Assembly: GCA_016872535.1 (NCBI GenBank)
Contig: VGZQ01000010.1
Span: forward strand, 1 to 49,228
Length of the DNA: 49,228 nucleotides
DNA from: Rhodospirillales bacterium
GTDB taxonomy: Bacteria; Pseudomonadota; Alphaproteobacteria; Rhodospirillales; 2-12-FULL-67-15
Direction of reading: 5' to 3'
The position numbers were made by a program, and so were the translations under genes. The notes under the pieces were generated by a model. That model did no database searches and was not told the origin of the DNA. It worked only from the letters and a program-made list of their open reading frames with translations. Of this stretch, positions 25,549 through 35,360 are shown piece by piece; position 1 is the stretch's first letter, and every line of letters begins with the position of its first letter.

Positions 25549-27099
25549 TCAGGCGACCTTTTCCAGGGCCGGTTTGCGCACGATCTGCCAGCGTGAGGGT
25601 CGCGGCGGACGAGTGGCATAATCCCACGTTGGCCAACGGTCGCGGGCGTAATAGGGTGTCTTGAGTTGCTCACCGATCGCCGGCATCAGAAAGAACTTGA
25701 GGGCGTAATAAGCGTCCCAGAAAAACTCGCCGGTGCGGATTCCGCGCAGGAATCGCCGGCCGATAAATCCCGGATTGAAGAGAATCGCTTTCTTATAGGC
25801 GATGTCCATCATCCGCATGATGGTGTCGTAATCGAGGTTCGGATGCGCGAACAGCGGTTTGTCGGTATAGATGAAGTAATCGTCCCAATCGTAGGACCGG
25901 ATCAACCCCTTTTCCGCGTAATCGGCGAACATGCTGGTGCCTGGAAACCCAATGGTGACGCCGAATTTGATCAAGTCGAGCGGAAGCTCGGCGGCATAGC
26001 GGATCGTATCCATCATGCTGTCTTCAGTGTCAGGCGAAAGTCCGAGCAGAAAAAAACCGGACGTGTCGATATTCGCGGCGCGGGCAAGGCGCACGGCGGT
26101 CTTGCCCTGCTCGATAGTGGCTCGTCCGCCTTTCCCAAATTTTTTCAGGACCTGGTCGTTCCCGGTTTCAAAGCCGAACGACACCCGATAGCACCCAGCG
26201 GCGCGCATGGTCCGAAATAGGCGGTCATTGGCACTTTCGACCCGAATGCCATTCGTGCACGACCATGCCATGTCGATACCCCGAGGCGCGCGGCGGGAGA
26301 TCGCCTCGCAAACCGCAATCGCCCACTCCTGGTCGGACGTGAAAATATCGTCGGCCAACATGAATTCCCGGAATCCCAGGCGATGAAGCCGCTCCACTTC
26401 CTCCGCGCAACGTTCGGGACTTTTTTTGCGGTAACCCTGCGCCATGGTGATCTTCGACGCGCAAAAATCGCACTTGAAAACGCATCCGCGTGAAAATTCG
26501 GCCATCGCCAAGGGCGGGCGACGGCAAAGCAAGCGGGACATCCCTTCGTAATCGCGCAGAGCATAAAGGTCCCATGCCGGCATCGGCAGTTCGTCCAGGT
26601 TTTCGATCGGCGCGCGCATACCAGTGGATACGACACCCCCTTCGTCGCGATACCAGATTCCCCTGATCGTAGAAAAAGGTCGACCGTCGCAAATATCCGC
26701 GAACGAATAGTCGGATTCGCCAATGCAAATGGCGTCGAGTAAGGATTCGCCCAAAGTTTCTTCGGGCAGCGCCGAGGGATGCGGACCGCCACCGACGACC
26801 ATGATTTGGGAGGAAATGTCCTTGATCAATACGCTCATGTCGCGAAGCTGATTCATCAGCGGTGTCGTCGCCGTGATGCCAACAATATCCGGTGACGTCG
26901 TCTTGATGCGGTCACGTACTCGCATGAAGTCATAAGGTTGAAACGACAGGTCATAAATCTCAACCTTATGCCCTCGGTCGCGAGCCATGGCCGCGATAGT
27001 CGCAAGCCCAAGTGTCGGCATGACCGGGTTTACGATCGAAGCCTTGGCCCCGCCGTAACTCGGCCGGTAGGACGGATTGATCAGAAGAACTTTCGCCAT
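25549..27099 (-). CDS. B12-binding domain radical SAM protein
   Basis: A 516-residue protein. The N-terminus is a cobalamin-binding-like domain: AKVLLINPSYRPSYGG, LGLATIAAMARDRGHKVEIYD, and IMVVGGGPHPSALPEE. The cluster motif is CVFKCDFC with C206, C210 and C213. SFGFETGNDQVLKKFGKGG and SGFFLLGLSPDTEDS are typical of this class. It is the distal gene of a minus-strand block with a GMC oxidoreductase and an epimerase, 42 bp away from the former. It probably modifies a sugar or lipid intermediate made by those neighbours. The substrate is unknown. Confidence 0.87.
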   Translation of the reverse strand: MAKVLLINPSYRPSYGGAKASIVNPVMPTLGLATIAAMARDRGHKVEIYDLSFQPYDFMRVRDRIKTTSPDIVGITATTPLMNQLRDMSVLIKDISSQIMVVGGGPHPSALPEETLGESLLDAICIGESDYSFADICDGRPFSTIRGIWYRDEGGVVSTGMRAPIENLDELPMPAWDLYALRDYEGMSRLLCRRPPLAMAEFSRGCVFKCDFCASKITMAQGYRKKSPERCAEEVERLHRLGFREFMLADDIFTSDQEWAIAVCEAISRRAPRGIDMAWSCTNGIRVESANDRLFRTMRAAGCYRVSFGFETGNDQVLKKFGKGGRATIEQGKTAVRLARAANIDTSGFFLLGLSPDTEDSMMDTIRYAAELPLDLIKFGVTIGFPGTSMFADYAEKGLIRSYDWDDYFIYTDKPLFAHPNLDYDTIMRMMDIAYKKAILFNPGFIGRRFLRGIRTGEFFWDAYYALKFFLMPAIGEQLKTPYYARDRWPTWDYATRPPRPSRWQIVRKPALEKVA

Positions 27100-27141
27100 G
27101 TGTCTTGCGATTCCAGACGCGGAACCACCGGCAGCGCTCCG

Positions 27142-28734
27142 CTAGCGATTTGCGCGGTCCCGACGAAGCTTTGATGCCAGATTACGTCCAATCCGGTCGG
27201 CATTGGCCATCATCGAAAACGTATGATGCTTCGCAGGCAAGGATGGTATCACGGAGCCATCGGCGATGAACAGGCCCGGAGCTTCGCATATTTCGCCGTC
27301 TTCGGTCGTCGATTCGCCCATCGGCCAAGTCCCGGCGTAATGCACTTCGGCGCCGGGCGGCAAAAACCCGACCGAGCCAGGCACCATCCAACCGCCGCAG
27401 GCCCGGAAATGTCGAGCCAACCGCCGCGCCACGCCGCGGACGGTGGCGGCGTGGCCGTCGCCAACACCACCTTCGATTACCAGAGTTCCCGATGGGTCAA
27501 GGCGCGCGCGGTTGCGCGAGTATCCGCCCGGCAGATAGACAAGTCCAACCATTAGTGCCGGCAGGCCGACCCCGAGCACATCCAATGCCCCCCGGCGGCT
27601 AAAGGGCATTCTCTCAACCAGATCGGCGGCTGGAAAGGAATCGGCGTCATAGAGGATACCGAAAGCTTCGTCACCCGGTGTCGGTGACAAACGCAGGCGG
27701 AACGCCAACTGCGCCATCCCAAAGCCGGTCGTTTCGAGGGCACGGCCGAGACGTCTGGGCAACACTAACGCGAACACGAATGCTGGCGTCGACAACAACC
27801 TGCGATCTTCGTCGATTCGGCTGGTGGCAGCCAGAGCGAGACGGGTCGAGGGCAGCACGCCCGCCGCAAGAACGATATGGACCGCGCCGAACGTCGCCAT
27901 TCCGCCATCGCTGGTGGAACCGAATACCTCCCAGCCACCGGCAGCACGCGGCGCAAGGGATTCGACGACAACTTCATCCACCAGCCGAACGTTGTCGTGC
28001 TGTACAAGCATCCGATCAAGATCACTCCGGCTCGAATAGACCGCGTCCCGAGGACATCCCCACATACACCCCTTGCCAAGGTCACATGCTCGGCGACCGT
28101 CCTTGTCGCAAGTCAAGACGGCGTTGCGTGCGCGACCGAGAGTGAAGTCTTCTCGCCGACCGCTCGCATCGTAGCCCCGCAATAGACTCTTAGCGCATGC
28201 CGACAAAGGCAATGCCGGCTGCAACGGAATGTCGACACCCTGCGTCGTCGCCATGTCATCGTCTTTACTGCCGGATATGCCGATCCGTTCGGCGACGCGC
28301 TCGAGCGAAGGCTGCAGTGCCGCATGGTCGATAGGCCAGCCCTCAATATCGGTTCGGTCGAAGGCGGGAACGACGGCACCCCAGACCAACGACAATCCAC
28401 CTGGAACCAACGCGCCGATCGCGCGAAAGCCGTTAGGTATCAGCCGATTACGGGTAAGATATTCGCCGTCAAGGCCGGGCAGCGGCACGTGGCGCGCCCT
28501 GGGCGAAGCGGCGTCCATTTCGCGCAGCCCCCGTAAATCAGTACCGAGAAGATGCCGCCATCCTTCGATATCGCCGCGCAACTCGGCCAGGGATGGTCGA
28601 CTGTTTTTGGGGGCGAACGAATGGCGCTTACCGCCCTCCAACATCAGTACGCTCCAACCGGCTTCGGCTAGTGGCCAAGCGACCGAAACGCCGGCTGGCC
28701 CAGTTCCGACAATGATGATATCGGGTTCACTCAT
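27142..28734 (-). CDS. GMC-type flavin oxidoreductase
   Basis: A 530-residue FAD enzyme starting at ATG 28734, which overlaps the epimerase stop as ATGA. A longer in-frame start inside the epimerase gene is unlikely. The N-terminal IIVGTGPAGVSVAWPLAEAG is the FAD-binding GxGxxG. GGLSLVWGAVVPAFD matches the second GMC signature area. GKGCMWGCPRDAVYSS holds several Cys. The C-terminal FIADGSVIPSLPAKHHTFS is the GMC C-terminal motif with the active-site His pair. Such enzymes oxidise alcohols or sugars, some with cytochrome acceptors. It has no signal peptide. It may oxidise a sugar made by the adjacent epimerase. Confidence 0.85.
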   Translation of the reverse strand: MSEPDIIIVGTGPAGVSVAWPLAEAGWSVLMLEGGKRHSFAPKNSRPSLAELRGDIEGWRHLLGTDLRGLREMDAASPRARHVPLPGLDGEYLTRNRLIPNGFRAIGALVPGGLSLVWGAVVPAFDRTDIEGWPIDHAALQPSLERVAERIGISGSKDDDMATTQGVDIPLQPALPLSACAKSLLRGYDASGRREDFTLGRARNAVLTCDKDGRRACDLGKGCMWGCPRDAVYSSRSDLDRMLVQHDNVRLVDEVVVESLAPRAAGGWEVFGSTSDGGMATFGAVHIVLAAGVLPSTRLALAATSRIDEDRRLLSTPAFVFALVLPRRLGRALETTGFGMAQLAFRLRLSPTPGDEAFGILYDADSFPAADLVERMPFSRRGALDVLGVGLPALMVGLVYLPGGYSRNRARLDPSGTLVIEGGVGDGHAATVRGVARRLARHFRACGGWMVPGSVGFLPPGAEVHYAGTWPMGESTTEDGEICEAPGLFIADGSVIPSLPAKHHTFSMMANADRIGRNLASKLRRDRANR

Positions 28735-29957
28735 CGGATGCGGCCGAGCATAAGACGCAGGGGCAATAACAGCGCCTCGCGCACAGCGACCAGACCCAAG
28801 CTCAGGACAGCGGCGAGTATCCCCCTTTCGGCGTAGCAATAACAATGTTTAGCCCCGATCGGACTTGCAGTCGCGACACGAACGGCGAGCGCAAGTCGCC
28901 GCACCAAGGGTTTGCTGGAACATCTGATCGGTTCGTATGCAGCCAGCCATGTCGGCGCGTACGCGGCAAAGAATGGAAGATCAATCGCGTGACCATCGCC
29001 AAACCGTTCGATCGCGTGCACATAACGTCGCATAGATCCGCCTGGTGGGGCCGCGCCAACAACCGCCGCCAGCAAAATTCGGCTTTCAACCAAAAGTCGT
29101 CGACGGCGTTCGCGTGCATCAAGCGCCAATCCGACATCGAGAGAACGTGGCTCGATGCCGAGTTCGCGTAAATCCGCCGCGCTGTCAACGGTCGGCAGCC
29201 CCATGATGCCGAGAATGCGTTCCCGATCGACGCGTGGTAGACCGGGAATGCAAGCGATGACATCGACCAGCATAAGGGCGAGGCGCGCGGGAATCGGAAA
29301 AATCCAAAGGTTCGAGCCGTGCTTGATTCTAGCAATCACCCTCAGAACCGCATCCAATGTTGTCGGTTGCGCAACGCACAAGCCGTATACGGTTCGCGTC
29401 AGGGACGGCCGCAACACAAGCTGTATCAGCCCCTCGCACAGGTCATCGAGATGGATCGGCTGCACCGCCTTTTTCGGCTCCAACATCGGCAACACCGGCA
29501 GCTGGCTCAAGCGCAGCAACGTGCCCCACTGGCTCGCCGAACGGCCGCCGTACACCATACCGACCCGTGCTGTGATTTCATTCGGTCCGGAGAGGGTCCT
29601 TTCGATCGCATGCTTGATTCGGCCATAGCGATTGAGGGCGTCGGGCCTCGCTGCGACGCTAGATGCGAACACGAATCGGCGCACGCCCGCCCGGCGCGCG
29701 GCATCCAACAATTGGCGAGTCCCGACGACGTTGATGTCCGTTTCGACTGGGCCTTGGCCGGTCCACTGGTGGGCAAGGTGAACGATTGCATCTATGCCGT
29801 TGAACGCATCGACGGGAACGGATCGGCCAAGCGCCCATCCGCCTTCCGATCGACTAAAAACGGTCACTCGCGCGCCGCGTGCGCGCAAAAGAAAGGCGAG
29901 GCGGGAACCGATATAGCCGTTCCCGCCCGTGACGACGATGTGCGGTACGTCCGGCAT
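28731..29957 (-). CDS. NAD-dependent epimerase/dehydratase family protein with C-terminal extension
   Basis: A 408-residue extended SDR. The NAD motif VTGGNGYIGSRLAFLL lies at the N-terminus, FVFASSVAARP holds the Ser strand, and NRYGRIKHAIE carries the YxxxK pair. The family is usually around 310 residues. Here about 100 extra residues follow, with a hydrophobic tail (LAAVLSLGLVAVREALLLP) that may anchor it. It is the first gene of the minus-strand block and is divergent from asnB, with 82 bp between them. It likely changes a nucleotide sugar, but the exact reaction is unknown. Confidence 0.8.
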   Translation of the reverse strand: MPDVPHIVVTGGNGYIGSRLAFLLRARGARVTVFSRSEGGWALGRSVPVDAFNGIDAIVHLAHQWTGQGPVETDINVVGTRQLLDAARRAGVRRFVFASSVAARPDALNRYGRIKHAIERTLSGPNEITARVGMVYGGRSASQWGTLLRLSQLPVLPMLEPKKAVQPIHLDDLCEGLIQLVLRPSLTRTVYGLCVAQPTTLDAVLRVIARIKHGSNLWIFPIPARLALMLVDVIACIPGLPRVDRERILGIMGLPTVDSAADLRELGIEPRSLDVGLALDARERRRRLLVESRILLAAVVGAAPPGGSMRRYVHAIERFGDGHAIDLPFFAAYAPTWLAAYEPIRCSSKPLVRRLALAVRVATASPIGAKHCYCYAERGILAAVLSLGLVAVREALLLPLRLMLGRIR

Positions 29958-30039
29958 CCTATGATGTTAGTCGAAACAATTCCCAGCCTTCAAACACCTT
30001 TTATGCGCCGGGTCACTCGGCACGAGGTCCGCTAGCATC
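29958..30039. promoter_or_regulatory. short divergent promoter region
   Basis: The 82 bp between the epimerase and asnB start codons must serve transcription in both directions. No clear -35/-10 boxes or operator palindrome can be pointed to. Confidence 0.4.
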
Positions 30040-31956
30040 ATGTGCGGCATTGCTGGCAGCATTCGATGGGATGGCATCGACGACCGCGCGGCGGTTGGCG
30101 CGATGACACGCGCGTTGGCCCATCGCGGCCCAGACGCGGAAAGAATTATCGTCTCCGGTCCGGCGACGCTCGGTCATCGGCGGCTGGCGGTGATCGATGT
30201 CGATCATGCCGCAGACCAACCGATGCAGGACGAAGCCAGCGGTTGTTGGATCATTCTCAACGGTGAAATTTACAACTACCGCGAACTGCGCCGGGAGCTG
30301 GAGGCGAAGGGCTGCATCTTCCACACTCGATCAGACACCGAAGTGTTACTGCAAGGACTGGTTCACCATGGTGAGGCCTTTCTCGCTCGCTTGATCGGCA
30401 TGTTCGCATTCGCCTTCTGGAATCCCGCTCGCCGTGAATTGATGGTCGCCCGTGATCGGCTGGGCAAGAAGCCGCTTTACATTCAATGCGGTAACGGTGC
30501 TGTTCTGTTCGCTTCCGAACTTTCGGCGCTATGTCGCCATCCGCTCGCGGCGACCCAACTCGATCCGGTCGCACTCGGGCATTTCGCCACGCTCGGTTAC
30601 ACCCTGACGGAGCGCTGCATCTTCGCCGGCATTGACAAACTGCCGCCCGCACATTTTGCGCTCATCCGCGAGGGGGAATCCCTCAAGCCCCGCTGCTATT
30701 GGGATTTGTCCGCCGCCTTTAGGATTAAAACTCACCATCGTTCTCCCGAAGAAGCGGCCGAGAAGTTGGGTGCCCTGTTCGATGATGCGGTTCGCTTACG
30801 TTTGGCGGCCGACGTACCATTGGGAGCGTTTCTTTCGGGTGGTATCGATTCCGCCGCCGTTGTCGAGTCTATGGGTCGGCTTGGCGGCCGCGACAAGATC
30901 AAGACCTACACCATCGATTTCGAGCATAAAGCCTTTTCCGAGGCAGCAGGTGCCGCCGAAACTGCCCGTGCTCTCGGTGTCAACAATGCCGTGCGGACTT
31001 CCAACGTCGACACCCCTGACTCGCTTGTCCGAGCCATTGGATATTGCGACGAGCCTTTCGCCGATACTTCGATAATTCCTTTCTTCCATCTTTCCGCCTT
31101 CGCCCGCGAATCAGTAACTGTCGCACTGGGTGGGGATGGCGGCGATGAGTTATTCGCAGGTTATGTTACCTATGTCGCTGACCGTCTGCAGCGTATCGGC
31201 CGCGTTATTCCGAATGGAATCGCCTCCCTTTTGCAGCGAGGGGTCGATGCCATGGTTCGTCCGAGCTTTGGCAAGGTTAGCTTCGACTACAAGCTTAGTC
31301 GGTTCCTGTCTGGTATCGGCCTGCCACCAGACCGCGCGCATTGTTCGTGGCGCGTACTGTTCGACGGTAGCGAACGCAGCCGACTGTTCCACCCTGAACA
31401 CCACCGGGCGATTGAGGCGGATCCCTTCCACTTTCACATCGCGCACTTCGCGGCTCTGGCTGACGTCCATTGGTTGGACCGGGCGCAATACGTCGACATT
31501 AAAACCTGGTTGGTCGACGATATCCTAGTCAAGGCGGATCGGATGAGCATGGCACACGGCCTCGAAGTGCGTTCCCCACTGCTCGACCACCGCCTAGTTG
31601 AGTTTGCGGCCGCGTTGCCGCCAGAATGGAAACTAAATGGCTTTCAAGGAAAGTGGCTTTTCCGGCGCTATCTCGGCAAACGGCTGCCCACGGTTGTCCT
31701 TGGTCGGCCCAAATCCGGATTCAACGCCCCGGTATCCCACTGGCTGGTCGGGTCGATGCGGGAGTTAGCTCGCGCCGCGACCGAATCACCAGCGCTGCGG
31801 GAGTGGGTCGAGCCGTCAGCGGTTGATATGTTATGGCGCGAACATGAAAGCCGCCGCCGTGATCACGGCTTCCGACTGTTCGCACTTATGTCCCTGGGAC
31901 TGTGGCTCGAAAAAACCGCCGCTGCTTCCACCAGGCCCACGGCCGCACCATCATGA
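30040..31956 (+). CDS. asnB: asparagine synthase (glutamine-hydrolysing) family protein
   Basis: A 638-residue protein. The N-terminal MCGIAGS gives Cys2, the Ntn glutaminase nucleophile, and ILNGEIYNYRELR and RSDTEVLLQG follow in the same domain. The synthase domain has the PP-loop SGGIDS at 266-271 and VDDILVKADRMSMAHGLE further on. The length is normal for AsnB. In polysaccharide loci AsnB homologues amidate uronic acid or amino-acid carboxylates, and that is the likely role here. The gene is less GC-rich than the first 18 kb, as are the SGNH and MBOAT genes after it, which suggests separate acquisition. It overlaps the SGNH-like gene as ATGA. Confidence 0.88.
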   Translation: MCGIAGSIRWDGIDDRAAVGAMTRALAHRGPDAERIIVSGPATLGHRRLAVIDVDHAADQPMQDEASGCWIILNGEIYNYRELRRELEAKGCIFHTRSDTEVLLQGLVHHGEAFLARLIGMFAFAFWNPARRELMVARDRLGKKPLYIQCGNGAVLFASELSALCRHPLAATQLDPVALGHFATLGYTLTERCIFAGIDKLPPAHFALIREGESLKPRCYWDLSAAFRIKTHHRSPEEAAEKLGALFDDAVRLRLAADVPLGAFLSGGIDSAAVVESMGRLGGRDKIKTYTIDFEHKAFSEAAGAAETARALGVNNAVRTSNVDTPDSLVRAIGYCDEPFADTSIIPFFHLSAFARESVTVALGGDGGDELFAGYVTYVADRLQRIGRVIPNGIASLLQRGVDAMVRPSFGKVSFDYKLSRFLSGIGLPPDRAHCSWRVLFDGSERSRLFHPEHHRAIEADPFHFHIAHFAALADVHWLDRAQYVDIKTWLVDDILVKADRMSMAHGLEVRSPLLDHRLVEFAAALPPEWKLNGFQGKWLFRRYLGKRLPTVVLGRPKSGFNAPVSHWLVGSMRELARAATESPALREWVEPSAVDMLWREHESRRRDHGFRLFALMSLGLWLEKTAAASTRPTAAPS

Positions 31957-33008
31957 TCAGCTTGCGCTTTTTCTTTTTCACCCTGCTCGCGTTCCTTGCC
32001 CTGGTCCAAATCGTCGGACAGGCCATTATATCACCAATTGATCCGTTCGCCCCCAGGCAGGAACAACGGCGCTACCGCCTCGACCAACTGTTCAACCCGC
32101 ATTTGATTTCCTACAAGCTCAACCATATCAACTCGAACCCCGTATATGACGTAATGGCATTCGGCAACAGCTCGATCCTGGCTCTCAGCCAGGAGAACCT
32201 CAACAGATACGGTCGGTTTTTTAATGTTGCGGTACCGGGCTCGTCGTTTGGTTCGTCGGTATCGCTCGCACTGGCGTTAGCCGAGAGGGACAGGCTAGCT
32301 CCCGTGGTCGTGATCATGGTTGAGAACTTTAACCACTTCACACAACAGGTGCCGATGCTGCCTGCGTCACTGCGCTGGCGCGACAGCGCGGCGCAAGTTT
32401 TTTCCCTTCTCGTCGATGAAAATGTCCCGCTTCGAGAAAAGCTCCGATTCACGGCCCGGATGGTCAAACTGGAAGGTGAGCTGTTTGTGCGATTTTTCAA
32501 TCCTGGCGTCCTGCAAGCGCATCTTGCCGTGATCATGGCCGACTGGCTGCCATTAGCGGCGCCTGGACCGAGGCCCGGCCTGCTATGGGATGGTTACAAC
32601 CCGGATGGCTCCGGCGGTGGCATGACTGCGCGAACGTTCGGCAAAATCGCCATTGCGCCGCGCCACGACCAACCCCAAGTCCTGCCTGGCGTACTCGTGC
32701 ACGACGTCAAGCGCTTAGCCGTGTTGGCAGCGCGTCATCGAATCATTATTTACGAATCTCCGGTCGAGCCCGCGTCTCATGCTGAATATGCGGCGCACCC
32801 GATTCCGCGTGTCACTCAATTGCGTGAGATGTTCTTCGCCGCATGCACGCGCCATGGATTGGAATGCCACGCCGCGCCGCTGATCGGCCAGCCCGAAGAG
32901 CCGAACCTGTGGATGGACCATTATCATCCACCAGCGCCGGTGCTTGGCTCCTGGATCGATAGTCTTTTGAAACAACCGCCGCGACGCACGCGCCATGCTG
33001 TTCAATAG
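31953..33008 (+). CDS. membrane-anchored SGNH-like protein, MBOAT partner
   Basis: A 351-residue protein starting at ATG 31953 in an ATGA overlap with asnB. Residues about 4-24 form an N-terminal hydrophobic anchor. DVMAFGNSSILAL resembles the SGNH block I (G-N-S in place of G-D-S), and NLWMDHYHPPAPVLGSWI resembles the last block with Asp and His. It overlaps the MBOAT gene by 14 bp. MBOAT acyltransferases are commonly paired with DltD/AlgJ/AlgX-like SGNH proteins that complete acyl transfer outside the inner membrane. I assign it as such a partner, although overall similarity to a named family is not clear. Confidence 0.68.
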   Translation: MISLRFFFFTLLAFLALVQIVGQAIISPIDPFAPRQEQRRYRLDQLFNPHLISYKLNHINSNPVYDVMAFGNSSILALSQENLNRYGRFFNVAVPGSSFGSSVSLALALAERDRLAPVVVIMVENFNHFTQQVPMLPASLRWRDSAAQVFSLLVDENVPLREKLRFTARMVKLEGELFVRFFNPGVLQAHLAVIMADWLPLAAPGPRPGLLWDGYNPDGSGGGMTARTFGKIAIAPRHDQPQVLPGVLVHDVKRLAVLAARHRIIIYESPVEPASHAEYAAHPIPRVTQLREMFFAACTRHGLECHAAPLIGQPEEPNLWMDHYHPPAPVLGSWIDSLLKQPPRRTRHAVQ

Positions 33009-34356
33009 CTACATTTTTCTTTTTGCCTTTCTGCCTGCGGTGTTGATTCTGAGCCGCTGGGCCATATTAGCGCCCTGGCGTATCGAGCTGCTCGTCGTCG
33101 CGTCACTCGTTTTTTACGGCTATTCCGGCTCGTTACACGCAGCGATGCTGATCGGCGAGGTCTTGCTGGTCTGGCTGCTTCTGCGCGACCCCGATGCACC
33201 CTTGCCGCGGACGCGAATCGCGCTTGCCATCGTGGTGCCTCTCTTGACGCTCGCGTTCTTCAAGTATCGCGCGTTCATCGCAGATAATATTCCTAACGGA
33301 CGTGATTGGGTGGATCAGAATTTTTCGATTTGGGGTAGTTTAATTCTGCCAGCGGGAATCTCTTTCTTCACCTTCGAGATCATCTGCCTGGTCCTCGATC
33401 TCAAGTCCGGGCGGATCCGGCGGATGCCCCGGCTGCAAGATTTCTTCTTCTACGTCTCGTTCTTTCCCCATTTGGTGGCGGGGCCAATCCTTCGTTGGAG
33501 CGACGTCGAGAAGCCGATTGCCGCCCTACCCGGCTTCCGCGCCGGGCCTGCCGATATCAAGGCCGCCGTCATTTACGTTGGTTGGGGATTAGTGATGAAG
33601 GTATTGATCGCCGATCCCCTTCATCGCGAAATTCAACCGATCATCGCGCAAATCGGCGCTCTCGGCTGGAGCGCGACCGCGTACGTCGTCGGTGCCTACA
33701 GTTTCCAGATCTATTTTGATTTTTACGGTTATTCGCTCATCGCCATCGGTTTGGGGCGATTATTTGGCTTCCGCTTTCCCGATAATTTTGCCCGTCCGTA
33801 CGAATCCCTTAACCCCAAAGAATTTTGGCGACGTTGGCACATCACGCTCGGGTCGTGGCTGCGCGATTATCTCTATTTCCGCCTGGGCGGCAATCGTGCT
33901 TATGTCCGCAATATCTTGATCGTGTTCGCCGTTTGCGGTTTATGGCATGGAGCGGGGTGGAATTTCATCGCCTGGGGCCTTTATCACGCTTTTTTGATCA
34001 TCGGTTACGCGGCCCTACGTCCGGTTTGGGATCCGCTGCCAACGCTGGCGCAGAAACTATTGACCTTCGCCCTGGTCTCTCTGGGTTGGACGTTGTTCTT
34101 GTTTGACTTTGATCGAGCTTGGGCTTTTTTCACTACCGCTAAGTTCGGTGGGGCGGACGGTGTATCGGAAACCGCCCTTGCCCTGCTTGCGCTCGCCGCT
34201 GGCGTTTGTTTCGTAATCCGCGTCGAACGTATGGCAGAGACCGAAGCGACCGGAAGTTGGCTGCAGCGGATCCATACTGTCTCACTGGCTATTGCCGCCG
34301 CCCTTGCGGTCATGTTCGTGGGGGTTTCCTATGATTTCATTTACTTCCGCTTTTAA
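32995..34356 (+). CDS. MBOAT O-acyltransferase (AlgI/DltB-like)
   Basis: A 453-residue polytopic protein of AlgI length. The N-terminal LFNSYIFLFAFLPAV, PAGISFFTFEIICLVLD, FFPHLVAGPILRWSD, NPKEFWRRWHITLGSWLRDY and GLWHGAGWNF (catalytic His318) are the MBOAT signature blocks in order. It moves an acyl group, usually acetyl, across the inner membrane to an exported sugar. The preceding SGNH-like protein is the probable partner. The 3' end overlaps the convergent methyltransferase gene by 20 bp. Confidence 0.92.
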   Translation: MLFNSYIFLFAFLPAVLILSRWAILAPWRIELLVVASLVFYGYSGSLHAAMLIGEVLLVWLLLRDPDAPLPRTRIALAIVVPLLTLAFFKYRAFIADNIPNGRDWVDQNFSIWGSLILPAGISFFTFEIICLVLDLKSGRIRRMPRLQDFFFYVSFFPHLVAGPILRWSDVEKPIAALPGFRAGPADIKAAVIYVGWGLVMKVLIADPLHREIQPIIAQIGALGWSATAYVVGAYSFQIYFDFYGYSLIAIGLGRLFGFRFPDNFARPYESLNPKEFWRRWHITLGSWLRDYLYFRLGGNRAYVRNILIVFAVCGLWHGAGWNFIAWGLYHAFLIIGYAALRPVWDPLPTLAQKLLTFALVSLGWTLFLFDFDRAWAFFTTAKFGGADGVSETALALLALAAGVCFVIRVERMAETEATGSWLQRIHTVSLAIAAALAVMFVGVSYDFIYFRF

Positions 34357-35317
34357 GCCGATTGATCCGTCCTTCCGTCAAGCCACGGCTGACGACGTTG
34401 CGGTCCGAATGCCGTTCCTCGAAAAGAGATCTCGCGATCGCATACGCGGCCTCGAGTCGCGCCCGCGCCGTGCGCTCGGAGACCTCATCCTTGCGCGTGA
34501 CAGCATCCGCCAATGCCAGAGCCTCGGGCGCCAGTTCCGCCAAACGCGCGCGATGAGTCAGCCATTCATTGAAATACAGGGACCTGTCGGCGGGCACCTC
34601 GGGCAGCATTGGCGGCAGAAGACCGTTGGCATCACGCACCAAAACATTGACTCCGTTCAGCCATCCGCTCTCTGCCTGGGCTTTGGTCACGGCATCCAAA
34701 TGCATGGGGTGATCGGGAGTATAAGCCTCGAACACCATCCGAAACTCAGAATGCCCGAGTAGAAAATCCCGTGTCGCCATGCGCACGTCGGCGTAGTTCG
34801 CGTCATCGATGATGATCACAGCCTTCTTGTGCAGGAACTTCTTGGCAAGCAGCAGACATACGATTTGGCTGCGATAATCGTGCGGACCATCGACGAAATA
34901 GACGGCGATCCTTCGCCCGCCGAGATGATCTTCGAGGTTTTCCAGGGCAACTTCGAAATCCATGTTCAGAAGCCGTGCATTCGTCACCGCGAACGCCGCA
35001 ATCCGTTCCCGCACGATCGAGAGGTTTTTCCCCTCGGGATCGAGAATACGAAAATTGTCCACGCCAAAGCACGGCATTGTAGGCGCTTCCAGTGCCGCAG
35101 ATATGAGGGTCAAACCTTGGAAGACGCCGATCTCGAGGTAGCATGCATCCGCATCGGCGGCGAACAACCGCTGCAGGCGCTGCAGCAAGCCAACCGTCTT
35201 CAATCCGGAAATGCCGGTGAGACCACGGGCGCGATTGTCGATCAAGAGTCCGGTGCGGTCGGTTTCAATGACGGCGGACAGAACGCTTCGTATGAATTCC
35301 CGGTTTGCCGCTGTCAT
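34337..35317 (-). CDS. class I SAM-dependent methyltransferase (Methyltransf_24-like)
   Basis: A 326-residue protein. CYLEIGVFQGLTLISAA is motif I, FGVDNF is the acidic strand, AVYFVDGPHDYRSQ is motif II, and AVIIIDDANYADVR carries the metal-binding Asp pair. These are features of Methyltransf_24/TylF-like O-methyltransferases. The C-terminal 70 residues are rich in Ala, Arg and Glu and look helical. It is a single minus-strand gene among + strand genes, overlapping the MBOAT gene tail-to-tail. It probably methylates a sugar hydroxyl, but the substrate is unknown. Confidence 0.75.
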   Translation of the reverse strand: MTAANREFIRSVLSAVIETDRTGLLIDNRARGLTGISGLKTVGLLQRLQRLFAADADACYLEIGVFQGLTLISAALEAPTMPCFGVDNFRILDPEGKNLSIVRERIAAFAVTNARLLNMDFEVALENLEDHLGGRRIAVYFVDGPHDYRSQIVCLLLAKKFLHKKAVIIIDDANYADVRMATRDFLLGHSEFRMVFEAYTPDHPMHLDAVTKAQAESGWLNGVNVLVRDANGLLPPMLPEVPADRSLYFNEWLTHRARLAELAPEALALADAVTRKDEVSERTARARLEAAYAIARSLFEERHSDRNVVSRGLTEGRINRLKSGSK

Positions 35318-35360
35318 GATCCAGACCTTTCACCGATCGGACGCCGCGCCGCAAGACCAT

